Shown piece after piece: positions 28,050 to 38,639 of a stretch of 64,000 nucleotides of DNA. The notes beneath the pieces were generated by a model. That model was not told where the DNA came from. It searched no databases and saw nothing but the letters and a program-made list of their open reading frames with translations. A program made the position numbers and the translations under genes. The stretch comes from Caulobacter sp. 602-2. Lineage in GTDB: Bacteria > Pseudomonadota > Alphaproteobacteria > Caulobacterales > Caulobacteraceae. Numbering within the stretch: the stretch's first letter is position 1; each line of letters starts with the position of its first letter. Location: the NCBI RefSeq assembly GCF_011043625.1, contig NZ_JAAKGT010000001.1, positions 620,001 to 684,000 of the forward strand, in the 5' to 3' direction.

Positions 28050-29201
28050 ATGGCGATCGCGCATTTTCAACGCCTGCGTAAGACCCTCGAAGGTCTGTTT
28101 CCGGAACGTCATCTGTATGTCCGCTCGGGCGGCGAGATGCGCGGCTACGTGCTGTCGACCAACAAGCAGCTGGCCTGCGCGGCCGGCGTCGGCGCCGCGG
28201 CGCTGTGGATGGGCGTCTGCACCGCCGCCATGCTGGTCAACGCCCTGGCCGTCAGCAACACCGACCAGGTCGTCCTCAAGCAGAAGGCCTATTACGAGCG
28301 CATCAACGCCGATCGCCAGGCCCGCCTGAACAGCGCCGTGGCCCAGCTGTCGGCCACCAGCGGCTCGCTCGACGAACTGGCCACCTCGGTCGAGAAGCGC
28401 CACGCCGCGCTGGCGCTGCTGGTCAGCGACTTCAAGGGCGCGCCCGGCGCCGCCCAGGCCCTGGCCGTCAACAAGCCGGCCCTTGCCTCGGCCTCGCCCG
28501 TCGAGCGGATCCAGGCCACGCGCATGGATCAGGAACGCCTGATCGACGCCGCCGAGGGCTATTCCAAGAGCCGCGCCGAGCGCCTGCGCCAAGCCATGCG
28601 CATGGCCGGCCTCGACGCCGGCAGCTTCACCGGCCGCGGCGGCTCGCTAGGCGGCCCGCTGATCGAGGCCAAGGACCCCCGCGCCCTGGCCGCCGTGCTG
28701 GACGTCGACGAGGAGTTCGCCGCCCGCATCCACCGCGCCGCCAGCGACATGTCTGACATGCGCGCCCTGGGGGCCGCGGCCCAGCGCCTGCCGTTCAACC
28801 GCCCGACCGCCAACCCGGCTCTGTCGAGCAGCTACGGCGTCCGCTTCGACCCGTTCACGCACCGCCCGGCCTTCCATTCGGGCCTGGACTTCCCCGGCGC
28901 CTTCTACACGCCGATCATGGCCACCGCGCCCGGCGTGATCTCGTTCACCGGCGTGCGCTCGGGCTACGGCAACACCGTCGAGATCGACCACGGCGGCGGC
29001 TTCAAGACCCGCTACGCGCACCTGCAGGGCATCGCTGTCCGCGTCGGCCAGCGCGTCGTCATCGGCCAGCGCGTCGGCGCCATGGGCTCCACCGGCCGCT
29101 CCACCGGCCCGCACCTCCACTACGAGGTCTGGGTCAATGGTCGCGCCCAGAACCCCAACCGCTTCCTCAAGGCAGGCGAGTATGTTCAGCAAGCCGGCTA
29201 A
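28050..29201 (+). CDS. Membrane-anchored M23 (LytM) endopeptidase, bactofilin-linked
   Basis: A 383-residue protein: short cytoplasmic N-terminus (1-45), one membrane helix (about 47-70), a periplasmic coiled coil (about 75-190), then an M23 domain (about 255-375). The zinc site is complete: HSGLDFPG (His and Asp) and the HLHYEVW motif (HxH). Such enzymes cut peptidoglycan cross-links. The gene overlaps the bactofilin gene by 20 bases, the same arrangement as LmdC-BacA of stalked budding bacteria, where the peptidase is guided by bactofilin polymers. A role in local cell-wall remodelling is therefore likely. Confidence 0.9.
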   Translation: MAIAHFQRLRKTLEGLFPERHLYVRSGGEMRGYVLSTNKQLACAAGVGAAALWMGVCTAAMLVNALAVSNTDQVVLKQKAYYERINADRQARLNSAVAQLSATSGSLDELATSVEKRHAALALLVSDFKGAPGAAQALAVNKPALASASPVERIQATRMDQERLIDAAEGYSKSRAERLRQAMRMAGLDAGSFTGRGGSLGGPLIEAKDPRALAAVLDVDEEFAARIHRAASDMSDMRALGAAAQRLPFNRPTANPALSSSYGVRFDPFTHRPAFHSGLDFPGAFYTPIMATAPGVISFTGVRSGYGNTVEIDHGGGFKTRYAHLQGIAVRVGQRVVIGQRVGAMGSTGRSTGPHLHYEVWVNGRAQNPNRFLKAGEYVQQAG

Positions 29202-29676
29202 GGGGTCCAAGACCCCGGTCCAGATCGAGCCCCTTCCCGCCCTGGCGCCCGCGCCGGTCGAGACCCGCAAGGCCCCGCCCCGCGTGGCCTCGCTGATCTC
29301 GTCGGACATCACCATCGAGGGCGGCGTCAACGGCGACGGCGAACTGCAGATCGACGGCGTGGTGCGCGGCGACGTCCGCGTCGGCCGCCTGACCGTCGGC
29401 GAGACCGGCCATGTCGAGGGCGGCGTCTACGCCGAGGCCGTCGAGATCCGCGGCCGCGTGGTCGGCGCCATCACCGCCAAGCAGGTGCGCCTCTACGGCA
29501 CCGCCTATGTCGACGGCGACATCACCCACGAGCAGCTGGCCATGGAAACCGGCGCCTTCTTCCAGGGTCGCAGCCTGAAGTTCCAGCGCCCGGCCCCGCC
29601 CCAGGCCGCCCCTGTGGCGCCGGCGCCGGCCGCTCCGGCGGCCGACCTGACCCTGACGGCGCGCCCGGTCGGCTAG
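29182..29676 (+). CDS. bacA: Bactofilin cytoskeletal protein
   Basis: A 164-residue bactofilin. A proline-rich N-terminus (1-40) precedes the DUF583 beta-helix core (about 45-140), with the repeating pattern ITIEGGVNGDGELQIDGVV, GDVRVGRLTVGETGHVEG and GRVVGAITAKQVRLYG, followed by a Pro/Ala tail. It polymerises spontaneously at the membrane and in Caulobacter helps place stalk-synthesis enzymes. The ATG at 29182 lies inside the end of the M23 gene, with GGCAGGCGAG before it. Other bactofilin paralogues are not in the window. Confidence 0.93.
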   Translation: MFSKPAKGSKTPVQIEPLPALAPAPVETRKAPPRVASLISSDITIEGGVNGDGELQIDGVVRGDVRVGRLTVGETGHVEGGVYAEAVEIRGRVVGAITAKQVRLYGTAYVDGDITHEQLAMETGAFFQGRSLKFQRPAPPQAAPVAPAPAAPAADLTLTARPVG

Positions 29677-29684
29677 GGCTCGCC

Positions 29685-30008
29685 TTGCCATCTTCGCCCG
29701 AGCTCGGTTGGCGCGCCTCGCTGAGAGCGCGAGATCGCCGACGTACGCGCCGTTCCATATTCACGATCCTGGCTTGGATAGGCGCGTTGCTCGCGGCCTG
29801 TGCGGTTTCCGTGGGTCTGGCCGGGTGGGCCTGGGTCCTGCTTTTCGACGCTGCGCCACCTTGGGACCTACTCGGCGGCGCATTGGCGCTCCTCGAAACG
29901 CCGCTCTTCGTATGTTTGGCAAACCGCCGCGTCGCGCCTCTCCCACCGGTCCCCGGCGAGACCGCCGAGGAAATGGCCGCTAACGCCTTCTTTCGCGAGC
30001 GCACCTAG
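29685..30008 (+). CDS. Small membrane protein, unknown function
   Basis: A possible 107-residue protein with two hydrophobic segments (about 25-55 and 62-80) after a strongly basic N-terminus, and a C-terminal tail ending EEMAANAFFRERT. The only start codon near the front is TTG at 29685, so the start is unsure. It follows bacA by 8 bases and precedes a bidirectional terminator. The family is not recognised. Confidence 0.5.
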   Translation: MPSSPELGWRASLRARDRRRTRRSIFTILAWIGALLAACAVSVGLAGWAWVLLFDAAPPWDLLGGALALLETPLFVCLANRRVAPLPPVPGETAEEMAANAFFRERT

Positions 30009-30020
30009 ACCCCAAACGAA

Positions 30021-30048
30021 AAACGCCCCGGATCACTCCGGGGCGTTT
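30021..30048. terminator. Bidirectional terminator between 29685-30008 and prfB
   Basis: AAACGCCCCGGA and TCCGGGGCGTTT form a 12-bp perfect stem with the loop TCAC. The stem is followed by TTTAT on plus and by TTTTTCGTT on minus, so it serves both converging transcripts. Confidence 0.8.
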
Positions 30049-30073
30049 ATCGTTTCAGCAAGGCCCAAGAGCC

Positions 30074-31193
30074 TCAGCCCTCGGCGTCCCGCGTCGCGCC
30101 GACCCGCTGGGCCAGCGAGGCGCCCATGAAGGCGTCCAGGTCGCCGTCCAGCACGCCGGCCGTGTCGGAGGTCTCGACGTTGGTCCGCAGGTCCTTGACC
30201 ATCTGGTACGGCTGCAGGACGTACGAGCGGATCTGGTGACCCCAGCCGATATCGGTCTTCTGGTCGTGCAGCGCCTGCTGGGCGGCTTCACGCTTCTGAA
30301 GTTCGGCCTCGTACATCCGGGCGCGCAGCATCTTCCAGGCCTCGTCGCGGTTCTGGTGCTGCGAACGTCCGGCCTGGCAGGCCACCACGATCCCGGTCGG
30401 GATGTGCGTCAGGCGCACGGCCGAGTCGGTCTTGTTGATGTGCTGCCCGCCGGCCCCGGAGGCCCGGTAAGTGTCGGTGCGCACGTCCGACGGGTTGATC
30501 TCGATCTCGATGGTGTCGTCGATGACCGGATAGACCCAGGCCGAGGCGAACGAGGTGTGGCGACGGGCGCTGCTGTCGTACGGGCTGATGCGCACCAGGC
30601 GGTGCACGCCGGCCTCGGTCTTCAGCCAGCCATAGGCGTTGGCGCCCTTGACCAGCAGCGTGGCCGACTTGATGCCGGCCTGGTCGCCGTCGGTCTCTTC
30701 GATCAGCTCGGTGGTCATGCCGTGGGCGTTGGCCCAGCGGGTGTACATCCGCAGCAGGATGCCGGCCCAGTCGCACGACTCGGTGCCGCCGGCGCCCGAG
30801 TTGATTTCGATATAGGCGTCGTTGCCATCGGCCTCGCCCGACAGCAGGGCCTCAAGTTCGGCGCGCGCGGCGCGTTCCTTGATGGCCTTCAGCTGCGCAC
30901 GGGCGTCGTTCAGGGAATCCTCGTCGGACTCCATGTCGGCCAGTTCGGCATATTCCAGCGCGTCCTTGACGTCGCGCTCGATGCTCTGCACCGCCTCGAC
31001 CTTGGCGGCCAGGTTGGCGCGCTCGCGCGACACGGCCTGGGCCTCGGACGGACGGTCCCACAGCGTCGGGTCTTCGACCCGAGCGTTCAGTTCATCGAGT
31101 TTTCTAAGGGCGACATCCCAGTCAAAGACGCCTCCTGAGCAGTCCAACGGACTGCTCGATGTCGGCCGCGGCGGCCTCGACATCCGGTCTCAT
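30074..31193 (-). CDS. prfB: Peptide chain release factor 2, with programmed +1 frameshift
   Basis: RF2, reading UGA and UAA. The true start is ATG 31193 (GGAG upstream). Codons 1-23 ([23 protein letters not shown]) end in CTT followed by an in-frame TGA at 31124-31122. Skipping one base there continues as [19 protein letters not shown] to the stop at 30074, giving about 372 residues. The site AGGAGG-CGT-CTT-TGA-C keeps the spacing of the classic autoregulatory RF2 frameshift. Downstream are the stop-codon recognition region and GGQ loop [18 protein letters not shown] frame beginning at 31183 without a shift has a nonsense N-terminus and should not be used. Confidence 0.96.
31122..31136 (-). 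promoter_or_regulatory. RF2 programmed frameshift signal
   Basis: An internal Shine-Dalgarno AGGAGG (31136-31131), three bases, the slippery CTT (31127-31125) and TGA (31124-31122) followed by C. The ribosome slips from CUU to UUU when RF2 is scarce, so RF2 controls its own synthesis. Confidence 0.9.
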
Positions 31194-31220
31194 CACGTAG
31201 CTCCGTGACACAAAGTGAAG

Positions 31221-31387
31221 GGCGCGGGACATAGCCCGCGCCCGGAGTCGGCGCAACTGCGCCGGCTCCACCTAAAGCAAGAGTGAGTCGGCGCAACTGC
31301 GCCGGCTCCACCTAAAGCAAGAATGGGTCGGCGCAACCGCGCCGGCTCCACCTAGGACAAGAATGGTTCAGCGCAACCGCGCCGGGG

Positions 31388-31390
<3 letters not shown>
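31221..31390. repeat. 40-bp hairpin tandem array between mrcA and prfB
   Basis: Three full 40-bp units (31247-31286, 31287-31326, 31327-31366) and a partial fourth (31367-31390) that includes the mrcA stop codon. Each unit contains CGGCGCAACTGCGCCG or the C-variant, a near-perfect stem with a two-base loop, plus a GGCTCCACCTAA-like linker. A separate 8-bp hairpin GGCGCGGG/CCCGCGCC lies at 31221-31242. The array lies between the stop of mrcA and the start of prfB. Confidence 0.9.
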
Positions 31391-33769
<2,379 letters not shown>

Positions 33770-33872
33770 ACGGCCTCCGTCGAGCGACGCGACGGCCGCG
33801 CGCTCAAATCATCCAGAGGATGGCTGTAACCCGCATCGGGCGAGGCGCCAACGCCCCTGCCCTCCCAACGGA

Positions 33873-34012
33873 CGTCATCCCGGCCGAAGCGAAGCGCAGA
33901 GCCGGGACCCAGGGGCGGCCGCGTTGAGCTGGCTACCGCCAGACAGAAGGACTGGATGCAGCGCCCAGCCCCCTAGGTCCCGGATAGCCTCTACGAGGCT
34001 TCCGGGATGACG
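33873..34012. repeat. Long inverted repeat, GTCATCCCGG family
   Basis: Arms CGTCATCCCGG (33873-33883) and CCGGGATGACG (34002-34012), with nested GGGACCCAGG/CCTAGGTCCC arms. It fills most of the 283-base gap between mrcA and amiC. Same family as 14446-14564. Confidence 0.75.
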
Positions 34013-34052
34013 AGGATTGTTAGCTGTTACTGCCGGAGAAAACGGCCGCGCC

Positions 34053-35249
34053 TCAGCGCGCGCTGATCCGGGTCTGGGTCGCGAAGTAGCTCTCGATCGA
34101 GCTGGCGACGGCGTTCATCAGCCGCTCGCGGCCGTGCGGGCTCTTCAGCAGCTTCTCGTCCTCGACATTGGTCATGAAGCCCATCTCGAGCAGCACCGCC
34201 GGGACGTCCGGCGCCAGAAGCACGATGAAGCCGGCGTCGCGATGGCTGCGGCGCAGCAGCACGGTCTCGTCGCCGACCTTTTCCAGCAGGGTCTCGGCGA
34301 ACGCGGCCGAACGGTTCTTGGTGGCGCGCTGCGACAGGTCCAGCAGGATCTGGCCGACCGCGCGGTCGCGGCCCGGCAGGCTGGCCTTCATCAGCCAGTC
34401 GTCCTTTTCCAGCACCCGGGCGGCGCGCTCGGCGCCCTTTTCCGACAGGGTGTAGACGCTGGCGCCGCGAGTGCCGACGTCGGGCCCCGAGTCGGCGTGC
34501 AGCGAGATGAACAGGTCCGCGTCGGAGCGGCGGGCGATCTGCACGCGCGATTCCAGCGGGATGAAGGTGTCGGTGTCGCGGGTCAGCACGACGTTGAAGC
34601 GGCCGGACTTCTCCAGCTTGGCCTTCAGCGCCTTGGCCGCGGCCAGGGTGACGTCCTTCTCGTTGGTGTTGGCCCCGGCCGAGCCGGGATCCTTGCCGCC
34701 GTGGCCGGCGTCGATGACGATCGTCTTCTTCAGCTTCAGCGTGGCGGGCTTGGCCGGGGTCGAGACGGTGGTCGGACGCATGACGGCGGCGCCGGCCGAG
34801 GCCGGATCGGCGGCGGCCAGGTCGATCACGTAGCGAAAAGCGGTCGCGCCGTCGGCGGGCGGCAGCAGGAAGCGGCGCTTGACCACGGCCTTGGACGAAA
34901 GATCCAGCGACAGGCGCGCGCCGCCGGCCGCCTCGTCGATGACCCAGCGGTCGACCAGGCCATGGCCTGCGCCCTGCAGGTCGCCGGAAACCGTCACGTT
35001 GGGCAGGCCCACGACGACTCGGCTGGCCGCGGTGCCGTCGCCGATCAGCTTGCCGACCGCGGCGCGGTCGAGGTCGATCACGACTCGGGTCTCGGCGCGG
35101 TCGCCGCCGAAGCGGACCTTCTGGACGCCGGCGGCGGGCGCGGGACCCTGCACGGTCGCGACGGCCACGCCGGCGAGCGCCAGCGCGCCGACGATCACGG
35201 CCGCCTTCGCCCAACCCGTTCGCGCTGCTCCGATGACGACCTTACGCAT
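34053..35249 (-). CDS. amiC: N-acetylmuramoyl-L-alanine amidase (AmiC type)
   Basis: A 398-residue periplasmic zinc amidase that splits stem peptides from glycan chains at division. N-terminal signal/anchor (1-35), an AMIN domain (about 40-150) and a C-terminal Amidase_3 domain (about 175-390). Zinc and catalytic residues are in IDAGHGGKDPGS, NTNEKDVTL, ISLHADS and LEMGFMTNVEDE. Family members are activated by LytM factors. No Tat twin-arginine motif is visible. Confidence 0.93.
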   Translation of the reverse strand: MRKVVIGAARTGWAKAAVIVGALALAGVAVATVQGPAPAAGVQKVRFGGDRAETRVVIDLDRAAVGKLIGDGTAASRVVVGLPNVTVSGDLQGAGHGLVDRWVIDEAAGGARLSLDLSSKAVVKRRFLLPPADGATAFRYVIDLAAADPASAGAAVMRPTTVSTPAKPATLKLKKTIVIDAGHGGKDPGSAGANTNEKDVTLAAAKALKAKLEKSGRFNVVLTRDTDTFIPLESRVQIARRSDADLFISLHADSGPDVGTRGASVYTLSEKGAERAARVLEKDDWLMKASLPGRDRAVGQILLDLSQRATKNRSAAFAETLLEKVGDETVLLRRSHRDAGFIVLLAPDVPAVLLEMGFMTNVEDEKLLKSPHGRERLMNAVASSIESYFATQTRISAR

Positions 35250-35788
35250 TACCGCCCAGCCAATGGCGTTACCTGAAAAACCAATGACGGATATCGCCCG
35301 GGGCGGGTAGAGAAACCGTTAAGGAAACCGTCGACTTCATCAATTTCGCCGGTTGCTCCACGGCGCTTTTCATTTGTCTTCCGATGTTGCTAAAGTGGCG
35401 CCGTGCGCAGAGCGACGTCGTCAGACATGGCGCTTTGCGTGAGTGGTTCCCAAATGACGGACGCGTCCATAGCGCCCTCAAGCCGGAACCGCCGGACTTT
35501 TGAGTTTGCGGGCGATGGTCGGCGCGGGGCGGATGTCTCGACGGCCTGAGCCCAAAAGGGCCCGCGTCGGGCCCTGGCCGTTCCCGGCGACGACGCGTCA
35601 TCCGATCCGCGCCATTCGGCGCGTCAAAGGAAACAAACGAAACCCCATGGGCTGCGCCGCACCCGATCGCCTCTGGCAACCGCCCTTCGAACTTCGCTCC
35701 GGCGAAGTCGCGGTCTGCGATGCGCGCGCCCTCCTTTCATATCGGCGCCCGGGCCTCGCGCCCGCCGCGCGCCGTGGAGATTCCCTGT
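35250..35788 (+). other. Long intergenic/5' leader region before RNase E
   Basis: Between the divergent amiC and rne starts lie 539 bases. I see no confident promoter pair. Features: GTTAAGGAAAC near 35318, a perfect hairpin ACTTCGC/GCGAAGT at 35691-35708, and an ATG at 35647 (after AAAGGAAACAAACG) opening a frame that runs past the rne start to 35865 in another frame. RNase E mRNAs in other bacteria carry long autoregulatory leaders, so this may be one. Confidence 0.5.
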
Positions 35789-38488
35789 ATGTCGAAGAAG
35801 ATGTTGATCGACGCCGCCCACGCCGAAGAGACGCGTGTGGTGGTCGTGGACGGTTCGCGGGTTGAAGAATTCGATTTCGAGAGCCAGACCCGCAAACAAC
35901 TTCGTGGAAATATCTATCTCGCCAAGGTGACCCGCGTTGAACCCAGCCTCCAGGCTGCGTTCATCGAATACGGCGGCAACCGCCACGGTTTCCTCGCCTT
36001 CAACGAGATCCACCCGGACTACTACCAGATCCCGGTCGCCGACCGCGAAGCGCTGATGCGCGATGATTCGCACGACGACGAGGACGACACCCCGATCTCG
36101 CGCCGCGCCACCGGCGGCGATGACGAGGACGACGCCAACGATCACGCCATCGACGACGAGGAAGACGACGTCGAGGAAGAACTGGCGCGCCGCAAGCGCC
36201 GCCTGATGCGCAAGTACAAGATCCAGGAAGTGATCCGCCGCCGGCAGATCATGCTGGTTCAGGTCGTCAAGGAAGAGCGCGGCAACAAGGGCGCGGCTCT
36301 GACCACCTACCTGTCGCTGGCCGGCCGCTACGGCGTCCTGATGCCCAACACCGCCCGCGGCGGCGGCATCAGCCGCAAGATCACGGCCGTGACCGACCGC
36401 AAGCGCCTCAAGAGCGTGGTGCAGAGCCTGGACGTGCCGCAAGGCATGGGCCTGATCGTCCGCACGGCCGGCGCCAAGCGCACCAAGGCCGAGGTCAAGC
36501 GCGACTACGAATACCTGCTGCGTCTGTGGGAGAACATCCGCGACAACACGCTGCACTCGGTCGCGCCGGCGCTGATCTACGAGGAGGAAGACCTCGTAAA
36601 GCGCGCCATCCGCGACATGTACGACAAGGACCTGGACGGCATCTGGGTCGAGGGCGAGGCCGGCTACCGCGAAGCGCGTGACTTCATGCGCATGCTGATG
36701 CCCAGCCAGGCCAAGAAGGTCTTCCCGTACCGCGAAGCCACGCCGCTGTTCGTCAAGAACCGCATCGAGGACCACCTGGCGCAGATCTACTCGCCGGTCG
36801 TTCCGCTGCGTTCGGGCGGCTACCTGGTGATCAACCAGACCGAGGCTCTCGTCGCCATCGACGTCAACTCGGGCAAGGCCACGCGCGAGCGCAACATCGA
36901 GGCCACGGCCCTCAAGACCAACATCGAGGCGGCTGAAGAAGCCGCCCGCCAGCTGCGCCTGCGCGACCTGGCCGGCCTGATCGTCATCGACTTCATCGAC
37001 ATGGATGAAGCCAAGAACAACCGCACGGTCGAGAAGGTCCTCAAGGACGCCCTCAAGGACGACCGCGCCCGCATCCAGATGGGCAAGATCTCGGGCTTCG
37101 GCCTGATGGAGATCAGCCGCCAGCGTCGCCGCACCGGCGTCCTGGAAGGCACCACCCACGTCTGCGAACACTGCGAAGGCACCGGCCGCGTCCGCTCGGT
37201 GGAATCGAGCGCCCTGGCCGCCCTGCGCGGCGTCGAGGTCGAGGCCCTGAAGGGCAGCGGCGCCGTGACCCTGAAGGTCAGCCGCGCCGTCGGCATCTAC
37301 ATCCTCAACGAAAAGCGCGCCTACCTGCAGCGCCTGCAGCTGAATCACGGCGTGTTCGTCACCGTGCTGGTCGACGACGGCCTGCGTCAGGCCGAGCACG
37401 AGATCGAGCGCACCGAGCTGGGCGATCGCATCGCGCCGCCGGCCATCGCCTACGAGCCCGATCCGGTGTTCGACGACGTCTTCGACGAAGAGGACGAAGA
37501 CGAGGAAGAAGAAATCATCGCCGACGAAGGCGACGAGGACGAAGACGAGGACGAAGCGCCCCGCAAGTCCCGCTCGGACGACGACCGCAACGGTCGCCGC
37601 AACAAGCGCCGCCGTCGTGGCCGCCGTGACGAGGAGGCCTCCGACGAGGTCGCCGAGGACGGCGAAGGCGCCGAGTTCGACGCTGAAGGCGACGCCGACG
37701 GCGACGACGAGGATTCGCGCCGCCGCCGCCGCCGCCGTGGCCGTCGCGGCGGTCGCCGCGGGGGTCGCGAGGACGGCGATCGCGCCGCCGACGTCTATGT
37801 CTGGAACCGCCCGCGCGTTCCGTTCGGCGACAACCCCTATGTCTGGCACGACCCGGAAGCCCTCGAAGCCCGTGGCGGCGAAGGCCGTCGCGACCGCGGC
37901 GAGCGTCCGGAACGCGCCGAGCGCCAGGAACGCCCCGAGGCCGCCGAACGTCCGGAACGCGCCGAGCGTCCCGAGCGCTCGGAGCGCCGCGAACGCCGTC
38001 GCGGCGGTCGTGACCGCCAGCCGGCCGCCGAGACCCCGATCGCCCCGGTCGTGGTCGAGGACGTCGCCCCGCTGGTGCTCGAGCCGCCGGTGATCGAAGG
38101 CCCGCCGGCCGACGTCTGGGTCGAGCTGCCGACGCCGGAAGAGGCCGCTCCGGCCAAGAAGCCGCGCCGCTCGCGCAGCCGTGGCCGCAAGGCCGCCGCC
38201 GAGACCGAGGTCGAGACGACCGAGGCCGTCGAAACGGTGGAAGCTGTGGAAACGGTCGAAGCCGTAGCCGAACAGCCGGCCCAGCCGGTCGTCGACGCCG
38301 TCGTCGACGCCACGCCGATCGTCGCCGCCGATGTCGAGATCGCCCCTGAGCCGGCTCCCGAGCCGGTGGCCGAAACCGCTCCGGCGGCCGTCGAGCCCGA
38401 ACCCGCGCCGGTCGCCGCCGAGCCCGACCCGAACGAGGTCGGCGCTCCGCCCGCCCAGCCCAAGCGCGGCTGGTGGCGTCGCGGCTGA
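35789..38488 (+). CDS. rne: Ribonuclease E, degradosome scaffold
   Basis: An 899-residue essential endoribonuclease. The S1 domain (about 35-200) is split by an acidic insert (about 88-140, rich in Asp/Glu). Catalytic aspartates lie in LVAIDVNSGK (about 356) and VIDFIDM (about 399), and the zinc-link cysteines in VCEHCEGTG (about 458). Residues 560-899 are disordered with alternating acidic and Arg-rich blocks (repeated ERPERAER) that drive condensate formation. The final GWWRRG holds the GWW peptide known to bind PNPase in Caulobacter. The ATG at 35789 has GGAG upstream. Confidence 0.97.
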   Translation: MSKKMLIDAAHAEETRVVVVDGSRVEEFDFESQTRKQLRGNIYLAKVTRVEPSLQAAFIEYGGNRHGFLAFNEIHPDYYQIPVADREALMRDDSHDDEDDTPISRRATGGDDEDDANDHAIDDEEDDVEEELARRKRRLMRKYKIQEVIRRRQIMLVQVVKEERGNKGAALTTYLSLAGRYGVLMPNTARGGGISRKITAVTDRKRLKSVVQSLDVPQGMGLIVRTAGAKRTKAEVKRDYEYLLRLWENIRDNTLHSVAPALIYEEEDLVKRAIRDMYDKDLDGIWVEGEAGYREARDFMRMLMPSQAKKVFPYREATPLFVKNRIEDHLAQIYSPVVPLRSGGYLVINQTEALVAIDVNSGKATRERNIEATALKTNIEAAEEAARQLRLRDLAGLIVIDFIDMDEAKNNRTVEKVLKDALKDDRARIQMGKISGFGLMEISRQRRRTGVLEGTTHVCEHCEGTGRVRSVESSALAALRGVEVEALKGSGAVTLKVSRAVGIYILNEKRAYLQRLQLNHGVFVTVLVDDGLRQAEHEIERTELGDRIAPPAIAYEPDPVFDDVFDEEDEDEEEEIIADEGDEDEDEDEAPRKSRSDDDRNGRRNKRRRRGRRDEEASDEVAEDGEGAEFDAEGDADGDDEDSRRRRRRRGRRGGRRGGREDGDRAADVYVWNRPRVPFGDNPYVWHDPEALEARGGEGRRDRGERPERAERQERPEAAERPERAERPERSERRERRRGGRDRQPAAETPIAPVVVEDVAPLVLEPPVIEGPPADVWVELPTPEEAAPAKKPRRSRSRGRKAAAETEVETTEAVETVEAVETVEAVAEQPAQPVVDAVVDATPIVAADVEIAPEPAPEPVAETAPAAVEPEPAPVAAEPDPNEVGAPPAQPKRGWWRRG

Positions 38489-38502
38489 TCCGACCGCAAA
38501 GG

Positions 38503-38532
38503 ACCGCGGCGGCGCCATGGCGTCGCCGCGGT
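38503..38532 (+). terminator. Terminator-like hairpin after rne
   Basis: ACCGCGGCGGCGCC pairs with GGCGTCGCCGCGGT over 14 bp (one wobble) around a two-base loop, 14 bases after the rne stop. No U-run follows. Confidence 0.5.
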
Positions 38533-38639
38533 TCGCGCCTATATCCCCTCCTAGACAAGCCACGCCCTAGCGATTTCCAGCCGTGCCCCGGGCACGCTAG
38601 ACTGCCGGACGGCGCGGGGGCGCGACCAGGAGACCATCG

